Shown: in pieces, positions 43,653 to 52,131 of the stretch | How the letters are laid out: every line of letters starts with the position of its first letter | Position numbering within the stretch: the first letter of the stretch is position 1 | DNA from: Acidimicrobiales bacterium | GTDB lineage: Bacteria; Actinomycetota; Acidimicrobiia; Acidimicrobiales; Iamiaceae | NCBI GenBank assembly: GCA_035547835.1 | Contig: DASZTW010000005.1 | Span: 372,001-436,000, forward strand | Direction: 5' to 3' | DNA length: 64,000 nucleotides | Made by a program: the position numbers and the translations under genes | The notes under the pieces: generated by a model | Databases searched by the model: none | Told to the model about the DNA's origin: nothing | The model's input: only the letters and a program-made list of their open reading frames with translations

Positions 43653-43659
43653 GGGCGAC

Positions 43660-43665
43660 ACCGTA
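43660..43665 (-). promoter_or_regulatory. Candidate -10 of dapD
   Basis: On the minus strand TACGGT lies 7 nt before the GTG at 43652. It overlaps the alternative GTG at 43661, arguing against that one. Confidence 0.45.
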
Positions 43666-43706
43666 CGCGCCGGGCCGGGGCAGGCCGACGCCCCGGCGAG
43701 CGGACT

Positions 43707-45107
43707 TCAGACCACGAACTCATGCAGGCGACCCGTGGCGGCGTCGTCGAGACGAGCCCGCAGCCGCAGCGACGACTCGCCGGCCAGCTCGGAGATGACC
43801 TCGCCTTCGCGGTGCACAGTGGCGATGATGTCGCCCCGGTCCCACGGAACGTCGAGCTCGACCACTGCGGTGGCGGCGCGGAGGCGGTCGCCGATGGCCA
43901 GCAGCAGGTCGTCGACGCCTTCGCCGGTGCGAGCCGAGATGGCCACCGACCCCGCGTGCGTCGACAAGATGCGCTTGACCCCGTCGAGGCGACCGAACTC
44001 CTCGGCCAGGTCGACCTTGTTGACGCACACCAACTCGGGCACGTCACCCGCGCCGATCTCGACCAGCACCTCGTGCACGGCCCGGATCTGCCCCTCAGGG
44101 TCAAGGGCCGAGCCATCGACCACATGCACCAACAAGTCGGCGGTCGTCGCCACTTCGAGGGTGGACTTGAACGCTTCGACGAGTCCGTGGGGCAGTTTGC
44201 GGATGAACCCGACCGTGTCGGTGAGCAACACCGACTCGCCGCCGGGGAGCTGCAGGCGGCGCGTGGTCGCGTCGAGCGTGGCGAACAATCGGTCCTCGAC
44301 GAGCACCCCCGCGTCGGTGAGCCGGTTCAACAGCGTGCTCTTGCCGGCGTTCGTGTAACCGACGATCACGGCCTGGTGGTACCGGCTGCGTGAGCGCTGC
44401 TTGCGCTGCGTGTCGCGGTGCGAGGCCACGGTCCGCAACTCGGCCTCGAGCTTGTGGATTCGGCGGGTGATGCGGCGCCGGTCGACTTCGAGCTTCGTCT
44501 CACCGGGACCACGGGTTCCCACCCGCGCCCCGCCGGCCGACATACCGCCCGCCTGCTGTGACAGCCCCTTGCCCTTGCCGCGGATGCGGGGTTGGAGGTA
44601 GCGGAGCTGGGCGAGCTCGACTTGCGCCTTGCCCTCGGTGCTGTGCGCGTTCTGGGCGAAGATGTCGAGGATCACCGCGGTGCGGTCGAGCGCGGTACGA
44701 CCGAGGGCCTTCTCCAAGTTGAACTGCTGCGCCGGGGTGAGCTCGTCATCGAACACGACGGTGTCGCAGTCGGTGGCTTCGGCCACGGCCTTCAGCTCGG
44801 CGACCTTGCCCTTGCCGAGGTACGTGGCCGGGTCGGGTCGATCACGCCGCTGCACGACCCGGCCCACCGGATCGGCCCCCGCCGTGTCGACCAGCAACGC
44901 CAGCTCGTCGAGCTCGGCATCGACGTCATCGGGGGATCGGCCGTCGGTGGCCACGCCGACCAAGACGATGCGCTCCCGGAACGAGCGCTCGATCAGGCCG
45001 CCGGACTCGCCGCCGAACTCGCCGAACGCGCCGCGGTGGGCGCGGTCGTCGGCCACGTCGTCGCCCGCGGGATCTTCGTGCACGTCGGGGCCGGTGGGAT
45101 CGGTCAT
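43707..45107 (-). CDS. hflX: Ribosome-associated GTPase HflX
   Basis: Splits stalled 70S/100S ribosomes under stress. It has 466 aa. The HflX N-terminal domain (ATYLGKGKVAELK, VVFDDELTPAQQFNLEK) is followed by a coiled arm (GPGETKLEVDRRRI) and the G domain. In the G domain, G1 is GYTNAGKST, G3 is DTVGF and G4 is NKVD. The ATG overlaps the dapF stop (ATGA), so it is translated from the dapF-hflX transcript. Confidence 0.94.
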   Translation of the reverse strand: MTDPTGPDVHEDPAGDDVADDRAHRGAFGEFGGESGGLIERSFRERIVLVGVATDGRSPDDVDAELDELALLVDTAGADPVGRVVQRRDRPDPATYLGKGKVAELKAVAEATDCDTVVFDDELTPAQQFNLEKALGRTALDRTAVILDIFAQNAHSTEGKAQVELAQLRYLQPRIRGKGKGLSQQAGGMSAGGARVGTRGPGETKLEVDRRRITRRIHKLEAELRTVASHRDTQRKQRSRSRYHQAVIVGYTNAGKSTLLNRLTDAGVLVEDRLFATLDATTRRLQLPGGESVLLTDTVGFIRKLPHGLVEAFKSTLEVATTADLLVHVVDGSALDPEGQIRAVHEVLVEIGAGDVPELVCVNKVDLAEEFGRLDGVKRILSTHAGSVAISARTGEGVDDLLLAIGDRLRAATAVVELDVPWDRGDIIATVHREGEVISELAGESSLRLRARLDDAATGRLHEFVV

Positions 45108-46003
45108 GCGCGCACCCGCCCGCAGGGCACCTCGACGTCGGCGATCCAGCTGGACGGTCCCGTGAGGTGGATCGGCTCGCCCAGCGCGACCTGCACGTCG
45201 CCGCCCGGCATGGTGACCCCGACGTGGTCGCCGACCAGCCCCCATCGGTGGGCGGCATGGGCCGAAGCCGCGGCACCGGTGCCGCACGCCTCGGTCAGCC
45301 CGGCGCCGCGCTCCCAGGTGTGCACCGCGAGAGAGGAGCCGTCGGCCGACGGCGCCACGAAGTGGACGTTGATCCCGTGGGAGTATCGGGCTTCCCAGGC
45401 CGGGCCCACCGCCGCCCGATCAACCGCCGCCGGGTCATCCACGAGCAGCACGAGGTGGGGGTTGCCGAGCTCAACCTCGGCTTGGCGAATGGGCGCCGTG
45501 CCGGCCGGCGCCGCGCCCGCCGCGTGGCCACCCGCGGGGCCGGGCGCGCCGGTGTCAGGGGCCGGGCCGGCCGCGGCGGTCCCCATGTCGACCGTGGCCA
45601 CGATGCTGCGGGGATCCCCGTCGGGTGCGGGGCCGAAGTCGACCGTGCGCAGCCCGGCGTCGGTCTGCACGGCCAGCTCGCCTTCCTCCATCCCCGCGTC
45701 GCGGGCGACGGCGTGGACGAAGCAGCGGATGCCGTTGCCGCTCATCTCGGCCCGCGAGCCGTCGGCGTTGTGCAGCACCATCGTCAGCGGGCCGCCGGCA
45801 ACGTCGGATGGCGTGCCGACCAGCAGACCGTCGGCGCCCACCCCACGATGGCGGTCGCACACCTGTCGAGCGAGCGCGGCGAGATCGACGGCGTCGGCCG
45901 TCGATCGGTCGGTCAACCAGACGAGGAAGTCGTTCCCCAGCCCGTGGTACTTGCCGAGGTGGAGATGCCCGGTCGTCGGCGGGCGCGGCGCAGCGAGGGT
46001 CAT
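45104..46003 (-). CDS. dapF: Diaminopimelate epimerase DapF with Ser in place of the first catalytic Cys
   Basis: Converts LL-DAP to meso-DAP for lysine and peptidoglycan. It has 299 aa. Conserved blocks are KYHGLGNDFLVW, HNADGSRAEM, IRCFVHA, NPHLV and the second catalytic Cys240 in TEACGTGAAA. The first catalytic Cys (Cys73 in E. coli, in the CGNG motif) is Ser88 here (MSGNG), read directly as codon AGC. An Ala/Gly/Pro insert occupies residues 145-170. It lies between miaA and hflX. Activity could persist with Ser as base partner, or another epimerase may exist. Confidence 0.9.
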   Translation of the reverse strand: MTLAAPRPPTTGHLHLGKYHGLGNDFLVWLTDRSTADAVDLAALARQVCDRHRGVGADGLLVGTPSDVAGGPLTMVLHNADGSRAEMSGNGIRCFVHAVARDAGMEEGELAVQTDAGLRTVDFGPAPDGDPRSIVATVDMGTAAAGPAPDTGAPGPAGGHAAGAAPAGTAPIRQAEVELGNPHLVLLVDDPAAVDRAAVGPAWEARYSHGINVHFVAPSADGSSLAVHTWERGAGLTEACGTGAAASAHAAHRWGLVGDHVGVTMPGGDVQVALGEPIHLTGPSSWIADVEVPCGRVRA

Positions 46004-46047
46004 GGTCGTGCCAGTCTCGCAGGCGACCGCCGGGGTGCCACCTGATT

Positions 46048-46986
46048 TCAGCTCTTGCGCGACCAGCGGTCGACCAGCACCGGGACGGCGGACAGCGGAT
46101 CGTCGCCGGTGTCGATCCACGAGATGCGCGGGTCGCGCCGGAACCAGGCGCGTTGGCGGCGGGCGAACGCACGGGTGCGGCGGATCGCGAGGTCGACGGC
46201 GGCGTCGAGGGTCGCCGCGCCCGCGAGGTGGTCGAGCAGCTCGCGGTAACCGAGCGCCTGACCGGCGGTGCGACTGAGCGACCGGCCGACGGGCGGGTCG
46301 GCAAGGACGCGCACCTCGTCGAGGAAGCCAGCCGCGAGCTGCTCCCGGTAGCGCTCCGCGATCCGCCCGGCCAACACCTCCGGCGGCACCCGCAGCCCCA
46401 CCAGGTCGAACCGGGTCGGCGGGTACGCCCCCAGGCCCGGGCCGAACGACGAGAAGGGCCGACCACTGCCCAGCGTGACCTCGAGCGCCCGCACCACGCG
46501 CCGACGGTTCGTCGGTTCCATGCGCTCGGCGGCCGCCGGGTCGAGGTCGGCCAGCCGACCGTGGAGTGCCACCGTGTCGGCGTCGGCCTCCAACTCGGCG
46601 CGCACCGCGGGCCAGCGCCCCGGGATGTCGAGGCCGTCGACGATCGCCTGGACGTACAGACCCGTTCCGCCCACGAGCAGCGCCCGGCGGCCCCGCGCCT
46701 CGATGTCGGCCAACGCGGCCTGCACGACGGCCTGGTGGTCTCGCACCGTGAACTCGTCCCACGGGTCGACCAGGTCGATCGCGTGGTGGGGCACCTCGGC
46801 GCGCTCCGATGCGGTTGGCTTGGCGGTGCCGACGTCCATCCCGCGGTACACCTGCATCGAGTCCACCGCCACGAGCTCGACATCGCCGAGCAGCCGTGCC
46901 AGAGCCATGGCCACGGCGGACTTCCCTGAAGCCGTCGGCCCCACGATCGCCAGGTGGGCTGCGGCCCCTTGGCTCGACGACGTCAC
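46048..46986 (-). CDS. miaA: tRNA dimethylallyltransferase MiaA
   Basis: Adds the isopentenyl group to A37 of tRNAs reading UNN codons; MiaB (51603) then methylthiolates it. It has 312 aa. The P-loop is GPTASGKS (16-23). DSMQVYRGMDVGTAKPT, HHAIDLVDP, LVGGTGLYVQA and the C-terminal FARRQRAWFRRD are present. The GTG start overlaps the preceding gene's stop (GTGA), which decides it. Confidence 0.95.
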   Translation of the reverse strand: MTSSSQGAAAHLAIVGPTASGKSAVAMALARLLGDVELVAVDSMQVYRGMDVGTAKPTASERAEVPHHAIDLVDPWDEFTVRDHQAVVQAALADIEARGRRALLVGGTGLYVQAIVDGLDIPGRWPAVRAELEADADTVALHGRLADLDPAAAERMEPTNRRRVVRALEVTLGSGRPFSSFGPGLGAYPPTRFDLVGLRVPPEVLAGRIAERYREQLAAGFLDEVRVLADPPVGRSLSRTAGQALGYRELLDHLAGAATLDAAVDLAIRRTRAFARRQRAWFRRDPRISWIDTGDDPLSAVPVLVDRWSRKS

Positions 46987-47795
46987 CGGAACTGATCGAG
47001 CAGCGAGTAGAACTCCAGCCGCAGCGGGTCGGGCTCCTCGAACCCGTACGCGGCGAGAAACCGTGGCAGGCACTCGCCCCCGAAGTGCGTCACCAGCGAC
47101 CGGGCGGCCGTGGCGAGGTCGAGGTGGCGGTCGCCCACTCCCAGGCCTGCCCAGTCGACCACCCCGGTCACCGCGCGGGTGTCGGGCCGCACGATCACGT
47201 TCCCGACCGAGAAGTCGCCGTGCACCACCACGCGGTCGGCCCCGTCGGGATCGGCGGCCACCAGCGCCCGGGCGTGGCCGAGCAGCTCGTGGGGTGAGTA
47301 CCGCTGGTTGGCGGCGTGGAACTTCGACGAGTCCACCAGCCCCGCGGCCACCCGCTCCTCCGCCGCCGCGATCAGCGCGGAGGGGGCTGCCTCGAACGGG
47401 CAACGGTCGACCGGGAGCGCGTGGACCGCCCGCAACGTCGAGCCGAGGAGGTCGGCGACGTCAGGCGGGTCGAGGAACCAGTGCAGCTCCGGCACCCCTT
47501 CCGCCGCGGCCGACACGATCGCCGCCGGTTGGTGCGCCCCGGGGTCCGCTGCCTGATGGCCGAGCACCGCCGGCACCGGCAGCTGGCCGAGATCCGTGGC
47601 CTCGAGCCACTCCCATCGGGCGAGCTCGTCGGTGATCGCGGCGGCCACACCCGGCTCGGCGCCGGCCTTGACGAACACCGACCTCCCGTCTTCGAGCTCC
47701 ACTTGCCACACCGTTGCCGTGCTCGTGCCCGGCACCGCGAGCCACGCCCCGCCGTCGACCAGGCCACGGAGCTCGGGACTCAGGGTCGCCTCCAC
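46983..47795 (-). CDS. APH-family (aminoglycoside phosphotransferase-like) kinase
   Basis: Small-molecule kinase fold, 270 aa. The ATP-binding Lys is in RSVFVKAGAEP, the catalytic loop is VVHGDFSVGNVIV and the metal Asp is in GVVDWAGLGVGD. The family includes antibiotic kinases, homoserine/choline kinases and many enzymes of unknown substrate; nothing here suggests resistance. The GTG at 47795 is chosen because TAGCGT lies 7 nt before it. The longer frame to 47888 begins with Arg-rich noise. It is coupled to miaA. Confidence 0.78.
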   Translation of the reverse strand: MEATLSPELRGLVDGGAWLAVPGTSTATVWQVELEDGRSVFVKAGAEPGVAAAITDELARWEWLEATDLGQLPVPAVLGHQAADPGAHQPAAIVSAAAEGVPELHWFLDPPDVADLLGSTLRAVHALPVDRCPFEAAPSALIAAAEERVAAGLVDSSKFHAANQRYSPHELLGHARALVAADPDGADRVVVHGDFSVGNVIVRPDTRAVTGVVDWAGLGVGDRHLDLATAARSLVTHFGGECLPRFLAAYGFEEPDPLRLEFYSLLDQFR

Positions 47796-47802
47796 GCCAT
47801 CG

Positions 47803-47808
47803 ACGCTA
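47803..47808 (-). promoter_or_regulatory. Candidate -10 of the APH-miaA operon
   Basis: On the minus strand TAGCGT lies 7 nt before the GTG at 47795, a leaderless arrangement. Confidence 0.45.
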
Positions 47809-47924
47809 TCTGAGGGCCACCCCGGGCCCCGGTGGCGCCTGGCGCGGGCGAGAAGGAGATCGTTACGGAGGGTTCGCATTCCTCGCACGTTCCCGCAAAG
47901 AGGTGCTCATACGGTCGCAGCACG

Positions 47925-48032
47925 ATGGACACGAACACGGTGTTGCTGCACCTCCTCGTGGTGCTGGCCGCCGCCAAAGTCGCCGCGCTCGACCGGACCG
48001 GCCGCGTCGCGGCATCGGCAGGGCGCTCATAG
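47925..48032 (+). pseudogene. Possible remnant: first residues of a CPA2 cation/proton antiporter
   Basis: A 35-codon frame begins MDTNTVLLHLLVVLAAAKVA, which looks like the first helix of Kef/CPA2 Na+/H+ antiporters (these continue with ...AELAxRLxxPxVVGEI). After this the match stops abruptly (ALDRTGRVAASAGRS) and the frame ends just before the ABC gene. A TACGGT -10-like hexamer lies 9 nt before the ATG. Best read as a deletion remnant. A short functional membrane peptide cannot be excluded. Confidence 0.4.
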
Positions 48033-48035
48033 GGT
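48030..48035 (+). promoter_or_regulatory. Candidate -10 of the ABC exporter operon
   Basis: TAGGGT lies 7 nt before the GTG at 48043. Its first base is the last base of the remnant frame's stop codon. Confidence 0.45.
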
Positions 48036-48042
48036 GGGCGGC

Positions 48043-48960
48043 GTGTTGCAGTTGGACGACCTCCACCGGAGGTACGGCGACGTCCAGGCGCTGGCGGGCC
48101 TCTCGTTCTCGGTGGCGCGGGGGCAGGTCGTGGGGTTCGTCGGACGCAACGGCGCAGGCAAGACGACTGCGATGCGGATCGCGCTCGGACTCACCCGAGC
48201 GGACCGCGGGTCGGTCACTTGGGACGGCCGACCCGTCGAGCCCGACCAGCGGCGCACGCTCTTCGGCTACCTGCCCGAGGAGCGAGGCCTCTATCCGAAG
48301 ATGTGGGTGATCGATCAGCTCCGCTACTTCGGTGAACTCCACGGCCTCAGCCGTGTCGAGGCCACGAGCCGCGCCGAGCGCTGGCTCGACGACCTGGGCC
48401 TCGGCGACCGCCGGCGTGCGATGGTCGATGACCTGTCGCTGGGCAACCAGCAGCGCGTGCAGCTCGTGGCCGCGCTCCTCCACGGGCCCGAGGCGCTGGT
48501 CCTCGACGAGCCATTCAGCGGCCTCGACCCCGTCGGCGTCGACGCGCTGGCCGGTGCGCTCGCCGGACAAGTCGACCGGGGCGCGGCCGTCGTGTTCTCC
48601 AGCCACCAGCTCGAGCTGGTGGAGCGATTGTGCGACTCGGTGGTGATCATCGACGCGGGCCGCCTGGTGGCCAGCGGCACGATCGACGAGGTCCGCCGGC
48701 GCCATGCGGGACGCCGGATCGAGGTGGTGTTCGCGCCGACGGGCGCGGGCACCGCCGTCGCCCCGACCGACGGCCGTTGGCTCGAGGGGCTGCTGGGCGT
48801 GCAGCGAGCCGAGCACATCGCCGGCGCGTGGCGAGTCGACCTCGCGGAGGACGCCGACGACCAGGTGGTGCTCGACGCCGCCCGGCACGTCGGCGCCGTC
48901 GAGCGGTTTGGCCCCGTGGTGGCGACCCTCAGCGACCTGTTCCGCGAAGTCGTCCACTGA
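48043..48960 (+). CDS. ABC transporter ATP-binding protein (NatA/YhaQ-like)
   Basis: ATPase of an exporter, 305 aa. Walker A is GRNGAGKTT (34-42), the signature LSLGNQQRVQLVAALL and Walker B ALVLDEPFSGLDPVGVD. The C-terminal extension (about 225-305) is the DUF4162-like domain of NatA-type ATPases. The GTG at 48043 (VLQLDDLHRRYG) is supported by a -10-like hexamer 7 nt upstream. The stop overlaps the permease ATG (TGATG). Confidence 0.88.
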   Translation: MLQLDDLHRRYGDVQALAGLSFSVARGQVVGFVGRNGAGKTTAMRIALGLTRADRGSVTWDGRPVEPDQRRTLFGYLPEERGLYPKMWVIDQLRYFGELHGLSRVEATSRAERWLDDLGLGDRRRAMVDDLSLGNQQRVQLVAALLHGPEALVLDEPFSGLDPVGVDALAGALAGQVDRGAAVVFSSHQLELVERLCDSVVIIDAGRLVASGTIDEVRRRHAGRRIEVVFAPTGAGTAVAPTDGRWLEGLLGVQRAEHIAGAWRVDLAEDADDQVVLDAARHVGAVERFGPVVATLSDLFREVVH

Positions 48961-50156
48961 TGCGACGCGGTGGGTCGGCCGGGCGCGACGTGGGCCTCAT
49001 CGCCCGCCGGGAGATCGACGCGCGGTTGCGCCAGAAGGGCTTCCTCATCGGTTCCGCGATCGGGATCGCGGTGGTCCTCGTGGCGGCGATCCTGCCTGGT
49101 GTGCTCCACCGCAAGACGACCACGCACTACCGCGTGGCGGTCGTCGGCACCGACGCGGCGGCGTTGGCGGCCTCGATCCGCGACGTCGCCGATCGCGTCG
49201 ACGTGCCCACCACCGTCGACGTTCGGGTGCTCACCGATCGGTCGCGTGCCCGCGCCGAGGTGCGCGGCGGAGAGATCGACGCAGCGCTGATCGACGGCAC
49301 GACGGTGGTCGACAAGTCCCTGGCCCCCGAGCTCGCCGTGGTGCTCGACGGCGCGTTGCGGGTGCGGGCCATCGACCAGGCGGTTGCATCCGGTGAGTTG
49401 CAGCGTCGAGCCGCGGCAGCGCTCACGTCCGCCGGCCTGACGAACGTCACGACGTTGCGCCGGGCAGATTCCGCCTCGGAACGCCGCAAGAACCTGATGT
49501 TCATCGGCACGATCCTGTTGTACGGGCAGATCCTCACGTACGGCATCTGGGTGGCGGTCGGGTTGGTCGAAGAGAAGTCGTCGCGGGTGATCGAAGTGCT
49601 GCTCTCGACGGTGCGGCCGCGTCGCCTCCTGGCGGGGAAGATCCTCGGGATCGGTGCGCTCGGGATCGGCCAGCTCCTGGCCATGGCCGCGGTCGGACTG
49701 ATCGGCGCCAGCGCCGCCGGCACCGTCGCGCTCCCGCCGGGTTGGCCGCTGACGCTCGGCACGCTGGTCGGCTGGTTCGTGCTGGGCTACCTCATCTATG
49801 CGTGCGGGTTCGCGGTGGCCGCGTCGCTCGTGTCGCGCCAAGAGGAGATGCAGGGGGTCCAGCTGCCGGTGACGTTGCTGGCGGTGCTGTCGTTCCTGGC
49901 CGCCACCATCGCGTTCCAACATCCCGACGGTGGCCTCGCCGTCGCATCGACGTTCTTCCCGCCGACTGCGCCGTTCGTGGTTCCGCTGCGCATGGCGGCC
50001 GACGCCTGCCCGTGGTGGCAGGCCGGCGCGGCCCTCGCGCTCACCGTCGCCGCATGCGCCGCCATGGTGACCGTGGCGGCGCGGATCTACGCCGGTGCGG
50101 CGCTGCGAACGCGGGGACGCACACGGCTGCGCACCGCGTGGCGTGGGGCGGAGTGA
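48960..50156 (+). CDS. ABC transporter permease (NatB / ABC-2 type)
   Basis: Membrane partner of the preceding ATPase, 398 aa. The first helix (IGIAVVLVAAILPGVL) is followed by a large extracytoplasmic domain (about 50-165). Five or so further helices come next, with the hallmark GLVEEKSSRVIEVLLSTVRPRRLLAGKILGIG. NatAB-like exporters move sodium, peptides or toxic compounds; the substrate is not deducible. Confidence 0.87.
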   Translation: MRRGGSAGRDVGLIARREIDARLRQKGFLIGSAIGIAVVLVAAILPGVLHRKTTTHYRVAVVGTDAAALAASIRDVADRVDVPTTVDVRVLTDRSRARAEVRGGEIDAALIDGTTVVDKSLAPELAVVLDGALRVRAIDQAVASGELQRRAAAALTSAGLTNVTTLRRADSASERRKNLMFIGTILLYGQILTYGIWVAVGLVEEKSSRVIEVLLSTVRPRRLLAGKILGIGALGIGQLLAMAAVGLIGASAAGTVALPPGWPLTLGTLVGWFVLGYLIYACGFAVAASLVSRQEEMQGVQLPVTLLAVLSFLAATIAFQHPDGGLAVASTFFPPTAPFVVPLRMAADACPWWQAGAALALTVAACAAMVTVAARIYAGAALRTRGRTRLRTAWRGAE

Positions 50157-50169
50157 TCCACCGCGATCG

Positions 50170-51603
50170 TCAACCGGCGACGACCGGGATGCGGGTGCGG
50201 TGCCGCGCCGGCTCGACCACTTCGACGAGCGAGCCACGCAGGAAATGGGGGGCCGCCCCGGTGACGCGGACCGTGGCGTACGTGCCCGGGCGCAGCCGCG
50301 CAGTCGAGGCGAAGTGCACCAGCTTGTTCTGGCGCGTGCGGCCAGTGGTCATCGACGCGTCGCGCTTGGACGGACCTTCCACCAGCACTTCTTCGGTACG
50401 CCCGACACGCGCTTCGTGGCGGGCCAGCCCGGACCGCTCCACGACGACCCGCAGACGGTCGAAGCGATCGCGCACGACGGTGGGGTCGACGCACTGGTCC
50501 ACCCGTTCGGCCGCCTCCGTGCCGGGACGCGGCGAGTAGATGAACGTGTACGCACTGTCGTAGTCGGCTACCGCGGCCACCTCGAGCGTGCGCTCGAAGT
50601 CGTCGTCGGTCTCGCCCGGGAAGCCGACGATGATGTCGGTGGTCACGGCCAGGTCGGGGATCGCGGCCCGAGCCGCTGCCAGCTTCTCGAGATAGCGCTG
50701 GCCGGTGTAACCACGGTGCATCAGGGCGAGCACGCGGTCGCTGCCGGACTGGAGCGGCAAGTGGAGGTGCTCGCACACTGAGGGTGTCTCGGCCATGGCT
50801 GCGATGGTCTCGGGCCGGAGATCCTTGGGGTGGGGGCTCGTGTAGCGGACACGCCGGATGCCATCGACGTCGCCGACCGCCCTCAGCAGCTCCGAGAACA
50901 GCGGCCGGATCCGTACGTCATCACCCGCCCGGCGGCGAGCCACCGCCAGATCGCGGCCGTATGAGTTGACGTTCTGACCGAGGAGGGTGACCTCGGAGAC
51001 GCCGTCGGCCGCCAGCCGTTCGACTTCGGCCACGATCTCGTCGAACCCCCGGCTGATCTCGGGTCCCCGCACCGCCGGCACGATGCAGAACGCACAGTGG
51101 TTGTCGCACCCGATCTGGATCGTGACCCAAGCGGCGTGCCCCTGCTCGCGCCGCGCGGGCAGCGCGGACGGGAACAGCTCGTGATCCTCGGCGACGGTCT
51201 CGGACAAGATCTCGGTGACGGGACCCGAATCCCTGGCCACGTGCAACAGGTCGGCTGCCCGGTGCACGTTGTGGGTGCCGAAGACGACATCGACGTGCGG
51301 GGCGCGTTCACGGATGCGCTCCTGGTCCTTTTGCGCCAGGCAGCCGCCCACCATGATCTCGAGATCGGGGCGTTCGGCCTTGCGAGCTTTGAGGTGCCCC
51401 AGCGCGCCATACAGCTTGTTGTCGGCGTTCTCGCGGATGCAGCACGTGTTGAGCACCAACACGTCGGCGTCGTCGGGCGACGCGGCACGGACCAGACCGT
51501 CGGCCTCCAAGAGCCCGGCGATCCGCTCCGAGTCGTGCTCGTTCATCTGACACCCGTACGTCTGGACGTGGTACGTGCGGGCAGGGGTGGGATCCGCAGA
51601 CAT
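50170..51603 (-). CDS. miaB: tRNA-2-methylthio-N6-dimethylallyladenosine synthase MiaB
   Basis: Radical-SAM methylthiotransferase acting on i6A37 of tRNA after MiaA. It has 477 aa. The N-terminal UPF0004 cluster cysteines include TYGCQMN and NTCCIREN. The radical SAM motif GCDNHCAFCIVP and a C-terminal TRAM domain (about 415-477) are present. The TRAM lacks obvious oddities. The order spoVS-miaB is shared with Bacillus, where both sit near recA. Confidence 0.95.
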   Translation of the reverse strand: MSADPTPARTYHVQTYGCQMNEHDSERIAGLLEADGLVRAASPDDADVLVLNTCCIRENADNKLYGALGHLKARKAERPDLEIMVGGCLAQKDQERIRERAPHVDVVFGTHNVHRAADLLHVARDSGPVTEILSETVAEDHELFPSALPARREQGHAAWVTIQIGCDNHCAFCIVPAVRGPEISRGFDEIVAEVERLAADGVSEVTLLGQNVNSYGRDLAVARRRAGDDVRIRPLFSELLRAVGDVDGIRRVRYTSPHPKDLRPETIAAMAETPSVCEHLHLPLQSGSDRVLALMHRGYTGQRYLEKLAAARAAIPDLAVTTDIIVGFPGETDDDFERTLEVAAVADYDSAYTFIYSPRPGTEAAERVDQCVDPTVVRDRFDRLRVVVERSGLARHEARVGRTEEVLVEGPSKRDASMTTGRTRQNKLVHFASTARLRPGTYATVRVTGAAPHFLRGSLVEVVEPARHRTRIPVVAG

Positions 51604-51661
51604 GGCGGCACGAGTCTACGAGCAGCGGCCCGGCCCCCCGGAAGCGATGCGGCGCGTGCGG

Positions 51662-51982
51662 TCAGGCGTGGTGCGGTACGAGCAGGCTGTCGTCGAGCTC
51701 CACGCCGCCGTCCGCCGTGTCGGGCCGGCCCTCGATCGAGAGGCGGATGGCCGTCCGACGCTGCCCGTCGATCTCGATGTCGGCGAAGCTCGGCGCGCAG
51801 ACGAGGTCGAGATGCGAGTCGTGCAGGAATCCCCGTGCGATCGCCACCGCTTTGATCGCCTGGTTGAGCGCCCCCGCTCCGACGACCTGGACCTCGACCG
51901 TGCCGATGTCACGGACGATCCCGGCCATCGCGCCAGCCACCGCGTTGGGGTTCGAGCGAGTCGAAACCTTGAGTGTTTCCAA
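51662..51982 (-). CDS. spoVS: Stage V sporulation protein S (SpoVS) family protein
   Basis: Small Alba-like nucleic-acid-binding-fold protein, 106 aa. It begins (M)ETLKVSTRSNPNAVAGAMAG and continues VQVVGAGALNQAIKAVAIA and DIEIDGQRRTAIRL, the SpoVS family throughout. The TTG at 51982 is chosen because it restores the usual MExLKVS start and has GGGGAG 6 nt upstream. A TTG 24 nt earlier is inferior. About 20 residues of C-terminal tail (DTADGGVELDDSLLVPHHA) exceed the usual 86 aa. It affects sporulation in Bacillus. The role in non-sporulating actinobacteria is unknown. Confidence 0.85.
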   Translation of the reverse strand: METLKVSTRSNPNAVAGAMAGIVRDIGTVEVQVVGAGALNQAIKAVAIARGFLHDSHLDLVCAPSFADIEIDGQRRTAIRLSIEGRPDTADGGVELDDSLLVPHHA

Positions 51983-52096
51983 CGCCAGCTCCCCAACTGT
52001 CGCCAATGTGCAGGCATGGCCGCAACGACCCGGCCACGTGGATCACCTTTCGACGGAGCAGGGGTCGGTTCCTGCACCTCTGTCCGATTTGTCCCG

Positions 52097-52124
52097 TTGA
52101 CGAGCGGCACGCGGCCCGTAGAGT
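52097..52124 (+). promoter_or_regulatory. Promoter of the SPFH gene (leaderless)
   Basis: TTGACG (52097-52102), a 16-bp spacer and TAGAGT (52119-52124), ending 7 nt before the GTG at 52132. This supports that start over the GTG at 52123. Confidence 0.55.
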
Positions 52125-52131
52125 GCGGGCC

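Noticed and set aside
46983-47888. Aminoglycoside resistance gene
   Set aside because: Only the general APH kinase fold is visible; the setting (coupled to miaA) and the lack of resistance-specific motifs do not support a resistance role.
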